Assembly: GCA_016716125.1 (NCBI GenBank)
Contig: JADJWZ010000036.1
Location: 62,001 to 126,000, forward strand
DNA: 64,000 nucleotides
Source: Ignavibacteria bacterium
GTDB lineage: Bacteria; Bacteroidota; Ignavibacteria; Tepidaquicellales; Tepidaquicellaceae
Direction of reading: 5' to 3'
A program made the position numbers and the translations under genes. Under the pieces are notes generated by a model. It did not search any database and had not been told where the DNA came from. It saw nothing but the letters and a program-made list of their open reading frames with translations. Positions 26,573 to 35,928 of the stretch are shown piece by piece. Position 1 is the stretch's first letter. Each line of letters opens with the position of its first letter.

Positions 26573-28018
26573 CTATCCGACACTGCCTTCCAGAGAAATA
26601 GCCAGCAGCTTCTGCGCTTCCACTGCAAATTCCATCGGCAGCTGATTCAGCACTTCCTTTGCATAACCATTTACAATGAGCGCTACTGCATCTTCAGCGG
26701 AGATTCCTCTCTGATTGCAATAGAACATTATATCCTCGCCGATCTTTGAAGTTGTAGCTTCATGCTCGACGTGAGCGTTTTTATTTTTTATTTCAAAATA
26801 CGGAAACGTATGTGCGCCGCATCTGTCACCCATCAGCAGTGAATCACACTGAGAAAAATTCCTGGCATTATCTGCGCGCTTACTGACCTGTACAAGACCT
26901 CTGTAACTATTCTGGCTTTTTCCTGCAGAGATTCCCTTTGAGACAATACGGCTTTTGGTATTTTTACCGAGGTGCATCATTTTAGTACCTGTGTCCGCCT
27001 GCTGATAATTATTTGTCAAAGCAACCGAATAAAATTCTCCGATAGAATTGTCACCTTTTAGAATTACACTCGGATATTTCCAGGTAATGGCAGAACCGGT
27101 TTCTACCTGCGTCCATGAGATCTTCGAATTATCACCTGCGCAAATTCCCCTCTTAGTAACAAAATTGTAAATACCGCCTTTGCCTTCCTTATCGCCGGGA
27201 TACCAGTTTTGAACAGTTGAATATTTTATTTCAGCTCCCTTCATGGCAATGAGTTCGACTACCGCAGCATGAAGCTGATTCTCATCCCGCATCGGAGCAG
27301 TGCATCCTTCGAGATAACTTACATAACTTCCTTCGTCGGCGACTATTAAAGTTCTCTCGAACTGTCCCGTATTTTCTGCATTAATTCTGAAATAAGTTGA
27401 AAGCTCCATCGGGCATCTGACGCCTTTAGGAATGTAAACAAATGAACCGTCGGTAAACACAGCTGAGTTCAGTGCAGAGAAGAAATTATCAGACTGCGGC
27501 ACAACGGATCCGATATATTTCATCACAAGATCTATATGATTTTCAACCGCTTCACTCATAGAGCAGAATATAATTCCGAGTTCGCCGAGTTTTTCTTTAT
27601 ACGTAGTAGCGACTGAAACACTGTCCATGACTGCATCCACAGCAACTCCGGCAAGCATCATTTGCTCTACAAGTGGAATGCCGAGCTTTTCATAAGTTCT
27701 TTTAATTTCCGGATCCAGATCATCGAGACTATTCAATAAGTTCTTTTTCTTCGGAGCGGCGTAATAAATTATGTCCTGATAATCAATCGGCGGATAATTT
27801 ACATTCGGCCATCTCGGCTCTTTCATATTGAGCCATAGTTTATATGCTTTCAGCCTCCACTCGAGAAGTACCTCCGGTTCGTTTTTCTTTTTTGAGATCA
27901 TTCTTATCGTATCTTCGCTCAGACCTTTCGGCGCGAGATCCATTTCGACATCAGTCGTAAAGCCGTATTTATAATCACCCGAAGTTACTTTTTCGAGGAT
28001 ATCAGTTTCTTTTTCCAT
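26573..28018 (-). CDS. sufB: Fe-S cluster assembly scaffold SufB
   Basis: This 481-residue SufB is the main scaffold on which clusters are built. Diagnostic segments are DSVSVATTYKEKLGELGIIF, SYLEGCTAPMRDENQLHAAV, GAHTFPYFEIKNKNAHVEHE and CNQRGISAEDAVALIVNGY. It is the first gene of the minus-strand suf operon. It is separated from sufC by the GxxExxY cassette, while all other junctions are tight or overlapping. An IscR-type palindrome lies 37-49 bp before the start codon. Confidence 0.95.
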   Translation of the reverse strand: MEKETDILEKVTSGDYKYGFTTDVEMDLAPKGLSEDTIRMISKKKNEPEVLLEWRLKAYKLWLNMKEPRWPNVNYPPIDYQDIIYYAAPKKKNLLNSLDDLDPEIKRTYEKLGIPLVEQMMLAGVAVDAVMDSVSVATTYKEKLGELGIIFCSMSEAVENHIDLVMKYIGSVVPQSDNFFSALNSAVFTDGSFVYIPKGVRCPMELSTYFRINAENTGQFERTLIVADEGSYVSYLEGCTAPMRDENQLHAAVVELIAMKGAEIKYSTVQNWYPGDKEGKGGIYNFVTKRGICAGDNSKISWTQVETGSAITWKYPSVILKGDNSIGEFYSVALTNNYQQADTGTKMMHLGKNTKSRIVSKGISAGKSQNSYRGLVQVSKRADNARNFSQCDSLLMGDRCGAHTFPYFEIKNKNAHVEHEATTSKIGEDIMFYCNQRGISAEDAVALIVNGYAKEVLNQLPMEFAVEAQKLLAISLEGSVG

Positions 28019-28054
28019 TATTATTCAGAATTTCTTAAGAGATATTTTAATTAG

Positions 28055-28067
28055 GACTAAATTAGTC
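28055..28067 (-). promoter_or_regulatory. IscR-type operator upstream of sufB
   Basis: GACTAAATTAGTC is a perfect 13-bp palindrome centred on one A. It fits exactly the core of the E. coli IscR type-1 consensus (GACT-R-WWW-Y-AGTC). It is 37 bp upstream of the first suf gene. An Rrf2/IscR-family regulator sensing Fe-S status is the natural candidate; no such gene is in the window. Confidence 0.6.
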
Positions 28068-28264
28068 TTATATATTTAAAAAATAAAGGCAGATATGAGA
28101 AATTACCGCTTTATCTGTTCAAATTTCCGGAATGAAAAAATAATTCAAGTGAAATCATGACATCGGTGCAATACTTTTTCAAAATATATTTTGTATTTCA
28201 AGCAAGAATTTTTAATTTGAAATTTGTATTAAGAGTGATTAGAATTGTAACAGCATATTATCAA

Positions 28265-28543
28265 TTGAATAATAATCACAAATATTTCATAGTATCATTT
28301 CTTCTGTTCTCATTTTTAATGGTTTCGGGAGGTGAGTTTTTTCATCATCACGAATCAGGAGAAACAAAAGCTCATAATGAATGTGCAATTTGTATAATCC
28401 ATTCGCACAATACCGGAATTACTGAATCTTTAGAATTTAATACACCTGATATACAAAGTGATGAAGTAATTTTAATTGATATTGAGTCACAAGTTTCAAA
28501 CACATTCACAACATCAGTTTCCGACCGGGCTCCTCCTAAGTAA
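28265..28543 (+). CDS. Small His/Cys-containing envelope protein
   Basis: This short protein has one hydrophobic segment (YFIVSFLLFSFLMVSGG), then HHHESGETKAHNECAICIIHSHN, a CxxC surrounded by histidines, and an acidic tail ending RAPPK. A longer frame runs back to an ATG at 28157. The TTG at 28265 puts the hydrophobic segment at the N-terminus as a signal or anchor and is preferred, though without a strong ribosome-binding site. It heads a plus-strand set with a lipoprotein and a ZnuD-like receptor. This suggests a metal-related envelope role. Confidence 0.6.
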   Translation: MNNNHKYFIVSFLLFSFLMVSGGEFFHHHESGETKAHNECAICIIHSHNTGITESLEFNTPDIQSDEVILIDIESQVSNTFTTSVSDRAPPK

Positions 28544-28602
28544 TATTCCTTTTTTTAATTATACATTTCGATTTTAATTAAACTCTTCAGAAAGGGAGTA
28601 TT

Positions 28603-29454
28603 ATGCATTTCAATAAGAAAAGAGCAATTGCTGTATTCATGGCAATTGTATTAGCCATTCAAATTCAAAGCTGCGGAGAAGATAATATCATTACGCCGCC
28701 GTCAGAACATACGGACGCGGAAGGTTTGCTCATCATGAATGAAAGTTTTACAGATACAGTGCTTTACGTTTTTCGCGGAGAATTCAAATCCGGGTTTGAT
28801 ACTTTAAATGTTCCGCTTGGCACCATCAGTCCGCACTGGGAAATATATTTTATAAATAAAGATACTGTGAGAACCGATCCGCCTTCCGGATCCGAATTTA
28901 CGCCGGGCTTTGTAATCGGAAACTCTGCCATCGCTCAAATATTTCAGGATGATCCGGTAAATGAAAAATGGGCGTTTCATTTAAGAGGGATATCAACCGG
29001 GAACACAACGCTTACAATTAAATTAAATCATGCAGGTCATTCGGATTTTACAACTCCGTTAATTCCCGTTAAAGTTGATCCGAATATAATTGGTGAAGCG
29101 GTCGGAATGAAATTATATTTTGAAGAAAACGGTGAACTTATATTCCGTGATTCGTCAGGAATAATTACAGGTCCCGGATATTCGATCAATGCCGGTGATA
29201 CATCCGGACATTCAGTCGTAAAATTCTATGATAAATCAGGGAGCTTATTTACTCCGCCTTATCCGCTGTATGATGTCAACGGAGTTTTTGTAAATTCATC
29301 ATTAGCGGAATTTATAAACGAAGCTCCTTCTGAACCATTTGTGATACGGGTCAGGGGAATTTCTGCAGGCAATACAAATTTGATAATTGATCTTATGCAG
29401 GGAACGGCTACGATTTATAATTCAAGACCTGTGCCGGTTAACATTTTACCTTGA
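28603..29454 (+). CDS. Two-repeat lipoprotein in TonB receptor operon
   Basis: This is a 283-residue lipoprotein (lipobox IQIQSCGED) with a good ribosome-binding site (AAGGGAG). The body has two similar halves. Each contains an NS/SSL-A-I/F segment, RGIS-GNT and a beta-strand closing in PVPVxI/PVKV: RGISTGNTTLTIKLNHAGHS in the first and RGISAGNTNLIIDLMQG in the second. It precedes the TonB receptor by 15 bp, so a surface metal- or ligand-capturing partner is likely. The family was not recognised by name. Confidence 0.75.
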   Translation: MHFNKKRAIAVFMAIVLAIQIQSCGEDNIITPPSEHTDAEGLLIMNESFTDTVLYVFRGEFKSGFDTLNVPLGTISPHWEIYFINKDTVRTDPPSGSEFTPGFVIGNSAIAQIFQDDPVNEKWAFHLRGISTGNTTLTIKLNHAGHSDFTTPLIPVKVDPNIIGEAVGMKLYFEENGELIFRDSSGIITGPGYSINAGDTSGHSVVKFYDKSGSLFTPPYPLYDVNGVFVNSSLAEFINEAPSEPFVIRVRGISAGNTNLIIDLMQGTATIYNSRPVPVNILP

Positions 29455-29469
29455 AGGGCAGGATAAAAT

Positions 29470-31674
29470 ATGTTCAAATATATAGTCATACTATTCTTAA
29501 TTTTAAATCCGGTAATTAAAGCTGAATTACCGGATTATGAGATAAGCGGAATTGTCATCGATGAAGCTACATCAAAGCCGATCGAGAATGTACAGATCTA
29601 CATTACTGATACAGAATTGAAATTTAAAACCTCATCAGACGGAAAGTTCAAAATAACTGTTTCCGGATCGGGAAATTACATTCTCGAATTTAATGCAGAG
29701 GGTTATAAGCCTTTTAATAAAAATGTAAATACAGTAGTAGATTCAGTACAGTTTTTACTTATCAGAATGGCGGAATTTGGTTTCAAAACTCCGTTGATAA
29801 CAATTACAGATGATCATCCGAGATCGAAATTTGACGATCTGCTTGAATTATCAAATGTACTGAAGGATAAGGAATTACAAAAAAATCTCGGTCAGACACT
29901 TGCAGCAACATTAAAAAATGAAACCGGTATTTCGATCCGTTCAATGGGACCCGCGCCTTCGAGACCGGTATACAGGGGGTTAAGCGGAGACAGGGTATTG
30001 ATTACAGAGGACGGAGTGAAAATTTCAGATCTTTCATCGACATCTCCTGATCATGCTGTTACAATGGATCCGTTTACAATTGAAAAAATTGAAGTTGTCA
30101 GAGGACCGAAAGTTTTATTAAAAACTCCTGCAACAGTCGGAGGTATAATCAATGCGATTAGAAATGAAATTCCCCGGCAGCTTTCAAATACTGTTAAGCT
30201 GAGACTCGGAAGTTTTTATGAAACTGTAAATAAAGGATATCTGCTTTCCGGAGTTACCGAAATTCCGGTCAGTAATTTTCAATTCCGGCTGGAAGGCAAT
30301 TACAGAAAAGCAGACGATATGACAAGTCCCGAAGGTGTTTTAAAAAATTCATATATAAACACAACTACCTACAGCGGCGGAATGAGTTATGTATTCAGTA
30401 AAGGATATTCCGGAATATCCGGGAGGCAATACAAAAGCGATTACGGAATCCCCGGCGGTTTCGTTGGTTCTCATCCAAACGGAGTTGATATTTCTATGAA
30501 CAGAAACCAGTATAACTTTAAATTTAATTATAATTTTCACAGGGATTTTATGGATCATTTAGATGCAGATTTCAGCCGTGTAAATTATAAACACACTGAA
30601 TATGAATCATCTGATTTAATTGGCGCTGAATACAGAATTCAAAGTTATCTCGGATATGTAAACCTGTTTCATAATGAAAGCGGGATATTGAAAAAAGGTA
30701 TTGGCGGCATATCTTTTGAGAACAGGGATTTTAATATCGGAGGATTTGTGTTTACGCCTCCTTCGTTATCTGACAATATTTCACTGTATATAAATGAAGA
30801 ATTTAAAAAGACCGGTAAATTTTATTTTGAATTTTCCGGCAGATATAATTATAATTTTGTAAAGCCCAAGCAGGCTGTCGAACTATCCAATCTAGATTCG
30901 GTTTATTCAAGAGTATTCAACACATTTTCGCTTTCGGCATCAGCAGTATATGAATTAAATGAAAGAATGAATATAGGGATTAATCTGAGCCGTTCGTCAA
31001 GGGTACCGACAATAGAAGAGTTATACTCCGACGGACCGCACCTGGCTGCATATTCATACGAGATTGGAAATCCTGACTTAAAAGATGAGACCGGCACAGG
31101 TACAGAGTTGTTTGGATATTACAGCGATAATAATTTTTACGGTATGCTTACATTTTTTTACAATGACATGAAAAATTATATATTACCGAGAAATACAGGT
31201 GAAATAAATTTTTCAACTTTATTGCCGATTTATCAAACTGAAGGAATCGGGGCAAAGCTTCTGGGTTTTGAAAGTCAGCTGGAATATAAATTTTTGAAGA
31301 AGTTTTCTTTTGATGCATCAGTGAGTTATACATACGGAGAAATAAATGAAACAAAATCTCCTTTACCGCAGATACCGCCGCTGAAAAGTTTTCTTGAATT
31401 GAAATATACCGGAAGAAATTACTCGGCAGGAATAAATACAGAGCTTGCTTCAGCTCAGGATCGTGTTGATGAATTTGAAGAGCCGACTGCCGGATATATA
31501 ATTTTCGGAGCAGCAGGACAATATACTTTTTCCGGAAGAAACAGCGTTCATAATATTTCATTAAATTTAGAGAATATAACAAACCGTATTTACAGGAATC
31601 ATTTATCGAGGATTAAGTCTGTATTGCCTGAGCCGGGATTTGGTGTACGACTGGTATATAAATTCCTGTTTTAA
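29470..31674 (+). CDS. TonB-dependent receptor, ZnuD-like
   Basis: This 734-residue outer-membrane receptor starts with a signal peptide and a carboxypeptidase-D-regulatory-like domain (SGIVIDEATSKPIENVQIYI, about residues 25-95). A plug domain (about 120-230) with RPVYRGLSGDRVLITEDGVK and SSTSPDHAVTMDP follows, then a 22-strand-type barrel ending in LVYKFLF. The SSTSPDHAV..DP...IEVVRGP block is typical of the zinc-receptor ZnuD group. It has few histidines in predicted loops, so zinc is a guess; copper or another metal is possible. It closes the 28265-31674 operon. Confidence 0.9.
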   Translation: MFKYIVILFLILNPVIKAELPDYEISGIVIDEATSKPIENVQIYITDTELKFKTSSDGKFKITVSGSGNYILEFNAEGYKPFNKNVNTVVDSVQFLLIRMAEFGFKTPLITITDDHPRSKFDDLLELSNVLKDKELQKNLGQTLAATLKNETGISIRSMGPAPSRPVYRGLSGDRVLITEDGVKISDLSSTSPDHAVTMDPFTIEKIEVVRGPKVLLKTPATVGGIINAIRNEIPRQLSNTVKLRLGSFYETVNKGYLLSGVTEIPVSNFQFRLEGNYRKADDMTSPEGVLKNSYINTTTYSGGMSYVFSKGYSGISGRQYKSDYGIPGGFVGSHPNGVDISMNRNQYNFKFNYNFHRDFMDHLDADFSRVNYKHTEYESSDLIGAEYRIQSYLGYVNLFHNESGILKKGIGGISFENRDFNIGGFVFTPPSLSDNISLYINEEFKKTGKFYFEFSGRYNYNFVKPKQAVELSNLDSVYSRVFNTFSLSASAVYELNERMNIGINLSRSSRVPTIEELYSDGPHLAAYSYEIGNPDLKDETGTGTELFGYYSDNNFYGMLTFFYNDMKNYILPRNTGEINFSTLLPIYQTEGIGAKLLGFESQLEYKFLKKFSFDASVSYTYGEINETKSPLPQIPPLKSFLELKYTGRNYSAGINTELASAQDRVDEFEEPTAGYIIFGAAGQYTFSGRNSVHNISLNLENITNRIYRNHLSRIKSVLPEPGFGVRLVYKFLF

Positions 31675-31702
31675 TATTTCAGTTGAATTCAGACATTAAA
31701 GC

Positions 31703-31767
31703 AAAACCTGACAGTTTAGTTAAACTCAGATTCTGTATCTGAATTCAAACCTGTCAGGTTTTTTTTA
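31703..31767 (+). terminator. Terminator after TonB receptor
   Basis: AAACCTGACAG (31704-31714) pairs with CTGTCAGGTTT (31751-31761) and is followed by a T run. An inner stem TCAGAT/ATCTGA lies in the loop. The arms belong to the AAACCTGnCAGGTTT palindrome family also seen at 21607. Confidence 0.7.
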
Positions 31768-31833
31768 AATACTGTTACGCTTCTTTCATATTCCGGAAAA
31801 AATCCGGATACTTTTATCAGTTACATTTTTAAA

Positions 31834-34800
31834 TTACGGAGTCACTTTCCCTATGAAATTTAATCCGTTATTATCAACATATACAGCATCATCTATATCA
31901 GTAATACTATCTCCGTTTACATCAGTGGGAACATAGCCTGAGACAAATGTTGAAGCGTCATTATCTACAAGACCTCCGTCTGCAATATCAACAGTTCCGT
32001 CCTGATTCACATCACCGCTGTAAATTGCAAATCTTACAGGCGAAGCATCAACTTGTGTCTGATTATTTCCGAATGCCTTGTTCGTTGCAGTCGTAAAGTC
32101 ATACACCATTGTATTTCCAACTGTGTAGTTTACTCCTGCATTACTCCATGTCTCTATAGAATTTCTGTGTTTCATCTGAAGATAATATGTTCCCGTTGTT
32201 GCTGTAACAAGTTTGAATCCCGATTTCAATGTAATGAAGTTTACGATCTCTTTAGCTGAATCAACTACTGCGTAAGGTGATGATGTATTTCTCAAATACA
32301 TTCTGACTGTATCACTCGAATTCAGTCTGTTATTTGAGGGATTATAAAAAGCTTCCATGACCATTGTAATTAGCGCAGACACACCGCTCGAATCTGCCGC
32401 CCATCTTGAAAATGAAGATAGTCCGGTTAGAGTAATCTGGTTTGTTAATACGTTAACTATTCCGCCCTGCACCTGCCAGGTCGAACCTGAATTAGTTGAC
32501 TTGAATAATTTTAAAGAAGGTTCAGGTTTTCCGTTAAGCTCCGTATCATCATATTTGTAAATTAATGTTGCGTTTAATCCGGAATTAACTGTAGGTGTAA
32601 TATCATAATATCTCTTGATACTTGTTCCTCCGTTTAATCCTGTCTGAACTGTATGACCTCTTTTAATTTCTGTGCTGCCTAAATTCGTAGATGTGGTCAG
32701 AACCGCTCCAAATCCGGCGACATTTAATGATGATGGCGCACCGAGGGTTCTTGTCGTTATCATATGTCCGCTGGTACCATAGACAACATTTCCCGGACTC
32801 TCCGCTAAATATCCGTCCGGAGTAAATGTAATTACATCACCGGAAAGATTCAGACCGCCTAGTATAAGCTGAAGCGTATCCGAGATTATAATGTTACCCA
32901 GTAATACTGTTCCGGCCGGATTATTTATTTTCAAACCAACATAAATAATGTTTAAGTAAGAAATATTCTGAACTGAAGTCCCGTTATATTCAACATCAGA
33001 GCCTGCAGTGATAAATGTTCCGTTTTGAACAATTGGATTTGAAAGTGTAAATTTTACTAATCTATTGCTGATATCAAATGATGCTCCGGCATTTATTGTA
33101 ACGCTTTTAAACTGATGGTTGCTGAGCAAAGTTACGACAGCGCCGCTTAAAATATATACATTTGATGTTATTATACCGATTCCCTGTAATGTATGCGCTC
33201 CGCTATGAATCTCTATTTCACCGGCGCCTGAAATCGTTCCGTTATTTGTTAAATTACCGTAAACGAGCAGAGTAAAAGCGCCGGAAGCATATGTGCTAAG
33301 TATTGCGCCGGCATCGACAGTTATATTACCATATAATCTGGCATTATAAGGAGAACTTAACTCAGCAGCTATGGTAGTTCCTGAGATCACTCTTAAATTT
33401 ACATTAAAGTTTGAACCTGTTCTGGGATTTAAATTTATATTTCCCTGTGTCCTGATTTGACCTGAATTTGAAACAGTCCCTCCTGTTAATATTTCAATCA
33501 TCCCTGTTGTATATGTTGCAATAAATGTGTTTGCAGAAAATGTTCCGCCTGTGTTTATAGAAAACTTAATAGAAGGTGAGAATGTCACATTGTTCAGTAG
33601 AGACACGTTTCCGTTACTGCCTACAAATATGTTTATCCCCGTCCATGTGCCTGAGCCGGAAACTGTTGAAGTCGAATCGAAATTGAAATTCGGAGTGGCT
33701 ATTGATCCGGTATTTGTCAATGATGCCCCGTAGAATTTTACGTTCGATCCCGATCCTGTCATCGTTCCGTTGTTTATTAGATTTCCGTATATATACAATG
33801 TAAAACTTCCGGAACTATATGAGTCCAGCGTTGCGCCGGCGTTTACAGTTACATTTCCATTTAGTCTGCCGTCATAAGGTGAGGCGTTTTCAGCAGCTGT
33901 TGTAATTCCTGAAAAAACATTTAGATTTGCATTGAAGCTTGAACCGCTCCTCGGGTTTAAAAAAATATTGCCTTGTGTCCTTATAGTGCCGGAATTCGCT
34001 ACAGTCCCGCCTGTAAGTATTTCTATCATACCAAACGTATATGTAGCAATAAACCCGTTTGCTGAAAATGTTCCGCCCGTGCTTATTGAAAACTTAACAG
34101 AAGGTGAGAATACCACATTACTCAGTAAAGTTACATTTCCATTATTGCCTACAAATATATTTCCCCCCGTCCATGTGCCTGCGCCGGTAACTGATGAAGT
34201 TGAATCGAAATTGAAGTTTGGCGTGGCTATTGAACCTGAATTCGTCAATGATGCGCCGTAAAATTTTACTTGCGATCCTGATCCTGTCATGGTTCCGTTG
34301 TTAATTAAATTACCATAGATATATAATTCGAAACTTCCGGAACTATATGAATCCAGTGTTGCGCCGTTGCTTACAGTTACATTTCCGTACAGTCTGCCGT
34401 TATAAGGTGAGGCGTTCTCAGCAGCTGTTGTAGTTCCTGAAAAAACATTTAAATTTGCATTGAAGCTTGAGCCGCTCCTCGGATTTAAAAATATAGTGCC
34501 CTGTGTCCTTATCGTACCGGAATTCGCTACAGTCCCGCCAGTGAGTATTTCAATCATACCTGTTGTGTATGTCGCAGTAAACGCATTAGCAGAAAATGTT
34601 CCGCCTGTGCTGATTGAAAACTTTGTTACAGGTGAGAATGTCACGTTGTTCAGAAGTGACACATTGCCATTACTGCCTACAAATATATTTGTCCCCGTCC
34701 ATGTGCCTGCGCCGGAAACTGTTGAAGTCGAATCGAAATTGAAATTTGGAGTTTGTATTGATCCGTTATTTGTCAAAGATGCGCCGTAGAATTTTACGTT

Positions 34801-35415
34801 CGATCCCGATCCTGTCATCGTTCCATTGTTAATCAGATTCCCGTAAATAAATAAGACATAAGAGCCGGAACTATATGAGTCCAGCGTTGCGCCGGCGTCA
34901 ACAGTTACACTTCCGAACAGTCTGCCGTCATAAGGTGAGCTTACTTCCGCTATTGTGACTGATCCTGTATTTACTTTTAATGCAGCGTTGAAACTGGATC
35001 CTGACTTTAAGTCCATAAGCATAGAAGAACCTTGTGTCCTGAATATTCCTGCCCCGGTGACTGTTCCGCCTTTTAAAACAGTCAGATCAGTTCCGCTTCC
35101 TTCCAGTAAGGTTAAAATAATGCCGGCGTTAATTGAAACAGTGCCGCTGTCGATTGTCAGTTGATCTGCGCTTACATTTGCCGTAACAGTTACAGTATTT
35201 GGATATCTGACGGTGATTACCCCGCTGTTTTCATTTGGGGTAAGTGTTGCAGCAATCCATGAGAAACCGGAATTTGTTGACATTTGCCATGTCGATGTCG
35301 CATTCCAGTTTCCTGAAACAATGCTTCTGAAATATTCATTTGCCGGAAACGCAGTTCCCGTTATCAGAAAAATGAATAAACAACTGAAAATAATTGCAGG
35401 TAAAGATTTTTTCAT
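31834..35415 (-). CDS. Secreted repeat-rich beta-solenoid protein with dockerin-type C-terminus
   Basis: This 1193-residue exported protein has a signal peptide (residues 1-24) and an upstream ribosome-binding site AAAGGAG. From about residue 160 to 690 it consists of a 176-residue unit in three near-identical copies plus diverged ends. Each unit holds LDSYSSGS, GNLINNGTMTGSGS, VKFYGASLTN, FNFDSTS and SGTIRTQG. The Gly/Ser/Thr/Asn-rich, stacked-strand character suggests an adhesin-like beta-solenoid. The last about 170 residues are the shared cassette, with MKHRNSIETWS, SGDVNQDGTVDIAD and the end -KVTP. There is no catalytic domain, so a structural or adhesive role is likely. Confidence 0.85.
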   Translation of the reverse strand: MKKSLPAIIFSCLFIFLITGTAFPANEYFRSIVSGNWNATSTWQMSTNSGFSWIAATLTPNENSGVITVRYPNTVTVTANVSADQLTIDSGTVSINAGIILTLLEGSGTDLTVLKGGTVTGAGIFRTQGSSMLMDLKSGSSFNAALKVNTGSVTIAEVSSPYDGRLFGSVTVDAGATLDSYSSGSYVLFIYGNLINNGTMTGSGSNVKFYGASLTNNGSIQTPNFNFDSTSTVSGAGTWTGTNIFVGSNGNVSLLNNVTFSPVTKFSISTGGTFSANAFTATYTTGMIEILTGGTVANSGTIRTQGTIFLNPRSGSSFNANLNVFSGTTTAAENASPYNGRLYGNVTVSNGATLDSYSSGSFELYIYGNLINNGTMTGSGSQVKFYGASLTNSGSIATPNFNFDSTSSVTGAGTWTGGNIFVGNNGNVTLLSNVVFSPSVKFSISTGGTFSANGFIATYTFGMIEILTGGTVANSGTIRTQGNIFLNPRSGSSFNANLNVFSGITTAAENASPYDGRLNGNVTVNAGATLDSYSSGSFTLYIYGNLINNGTMTGSGSNVKFYGASLTNTGSIATPNFNFDSTSTVSGSGTWTGINIFVGSNGNVSLLNNVTFSPSIKFSINTGGTFSANTFIATYTTGMIEILTGGTVSNSGQIRTQGNINLNPRTGSNFNVNLRVISGTTIAAELSSPYNARLYGNITVDAGAILSTYASGAFTLLVYGNLTNNGTISGAGEIEIHSGAHTLQGIGIITSNVYILSGAVVTLLSNHQFKSVTINAGASFDISNRLVKFTLSNPIVQNGTFITAGSDVEYNGTSVQNISYLNIIYVGLKINNPAGTVLLGNIIISDTLQLILGGLNLSGDVITFTPDGYLAESPGNVVYGTSGHMITTRTLGAPSSLNVAGFGAVLTTSTNLGSTEIKRGHTVQTGLNGGTSIKRYYDITPTVNSGLNATLIYKYDDTELNGKPEPSLKLFKSTNSGSTWQVQGGIVNVLTNQITLTGLSSFSRWAADSSGVSALITMVMEAFYNPSNNRLNSSDTVRMYLRNTSSPYAVVDSAKEIVNFITLKSGFKLVTATTGTYYLQMKHRNSIETWSNAGVNYTVGNTMVYDFTTATNKAFGNNQTQVDASPVRFAIYSGDVNQDGTVDIADGGLVDNDASTFVSGYVPTDVNGDSITDIDDAVYVDNNGLNFIGKVTP
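33341..34940 (-). repeat. 528-bp tandem repeats inside the beta-solenoid gene
   Basis: The sequence TAAGGnGA within GCCGTCATAAGGTGAGG-like blocks recurs near 33341, 33869, 34397 and 34925, exactly 528 bp (176 codons) apart. The intervening DNA is strongly alike in three units, with scattered silent and replacement changes. The last unit is diverged. Confidence 0.85.
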
Positions 35416-35928
35416 TTTTAACTCCTTTCAGAGAATATTATTTATTATATAAATTATGTTTTGATTCTGATTCTATTGTCACTTTAAAAAATTCTATCCT
35501 ATTTCGTTTAAAATTTATCATTTATAAATTTATCATTAAAATATCCCCTGATACTTAAGTTAGAAATAACCTGTTCTGATAAATCAGATCAGTTCGTAAG
35601 GCGTTACGATGTGAAGGTAGAATTCAGATATAAGTACAGGGGATGAAATTGTGTATAAAATCTTAACATCTATAACGCCTGATGCCAATTTAGAAATTAT
35701 TAAGTAAACTTGTCAAAGAAACATTTTTTCGGTTTTAGGAAATTCATTACATCATTAAATTAAAAATATATTTCTAAAAACATTGTTTTTAAATAATTTC
35801 AGCGTTTATTTAGTTTATAGCCAAATTATTTTTTAGCAAAATATTTTTGAAAAAAAGACTTAAATCATTTTAATTTAGGTTGAATAAAGTTATAATGAAA
35901 AAATAATTATTGTTACTTATTTCATTTA
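35416..35928. other. Intergenic region between divergent genes
   Basis: This 513-bp spacer lies between the beta-solenoid gene and the helical protein gene. It holds a ribosome-binding site for the former near 35420, the structured element at 35543-35644 and very AT-rich promoter-like DNA after 35700. No ORF was found. Confidence 0.6.
35543..35644 (+). ncRNA. Candidate structured element (cloverleaf-like inverted repeat)
   Basis: ATCCCCTG + TACTTA (35543-35557, one bulged A) pairs with TAAGTACAGGGGAT (35631-35644), a 14-bp closing stem. Enclosed are GTTA-GAAA-TAAC (35559-35570), TCTGA-TAAA-TCAGA (35575-35588), TCGTAA-GGCG-TTACGA (35594-35609) and a weaker TGAA/TTCA arm (35612-35626). The plus strand gives GNRA-type and other tetraloops, so it is drawn on that strand. 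AGGCGTTA (35599-35606) could instead pair with TAACGCCT (35673-35680), allowing a switch. It matches no RNA family I can name; it is not a tRNA. It could also be a protein-binding DNA cruciform. Confidence 0.35.

Noticed and set aside
33527..34789. Plus-strand ORFs of 68-109 residues that recur every 528 bp
   Set aside because: They are antisense shadows of the 528-bp repeats in the beta-solenoid gene.
35543..35644. tRNA gene
   Set aside because: The closing stem is 14 bp, there is no T-arm GTTCnAnnC, no CCA-like end and no anticodon loop of correct size.
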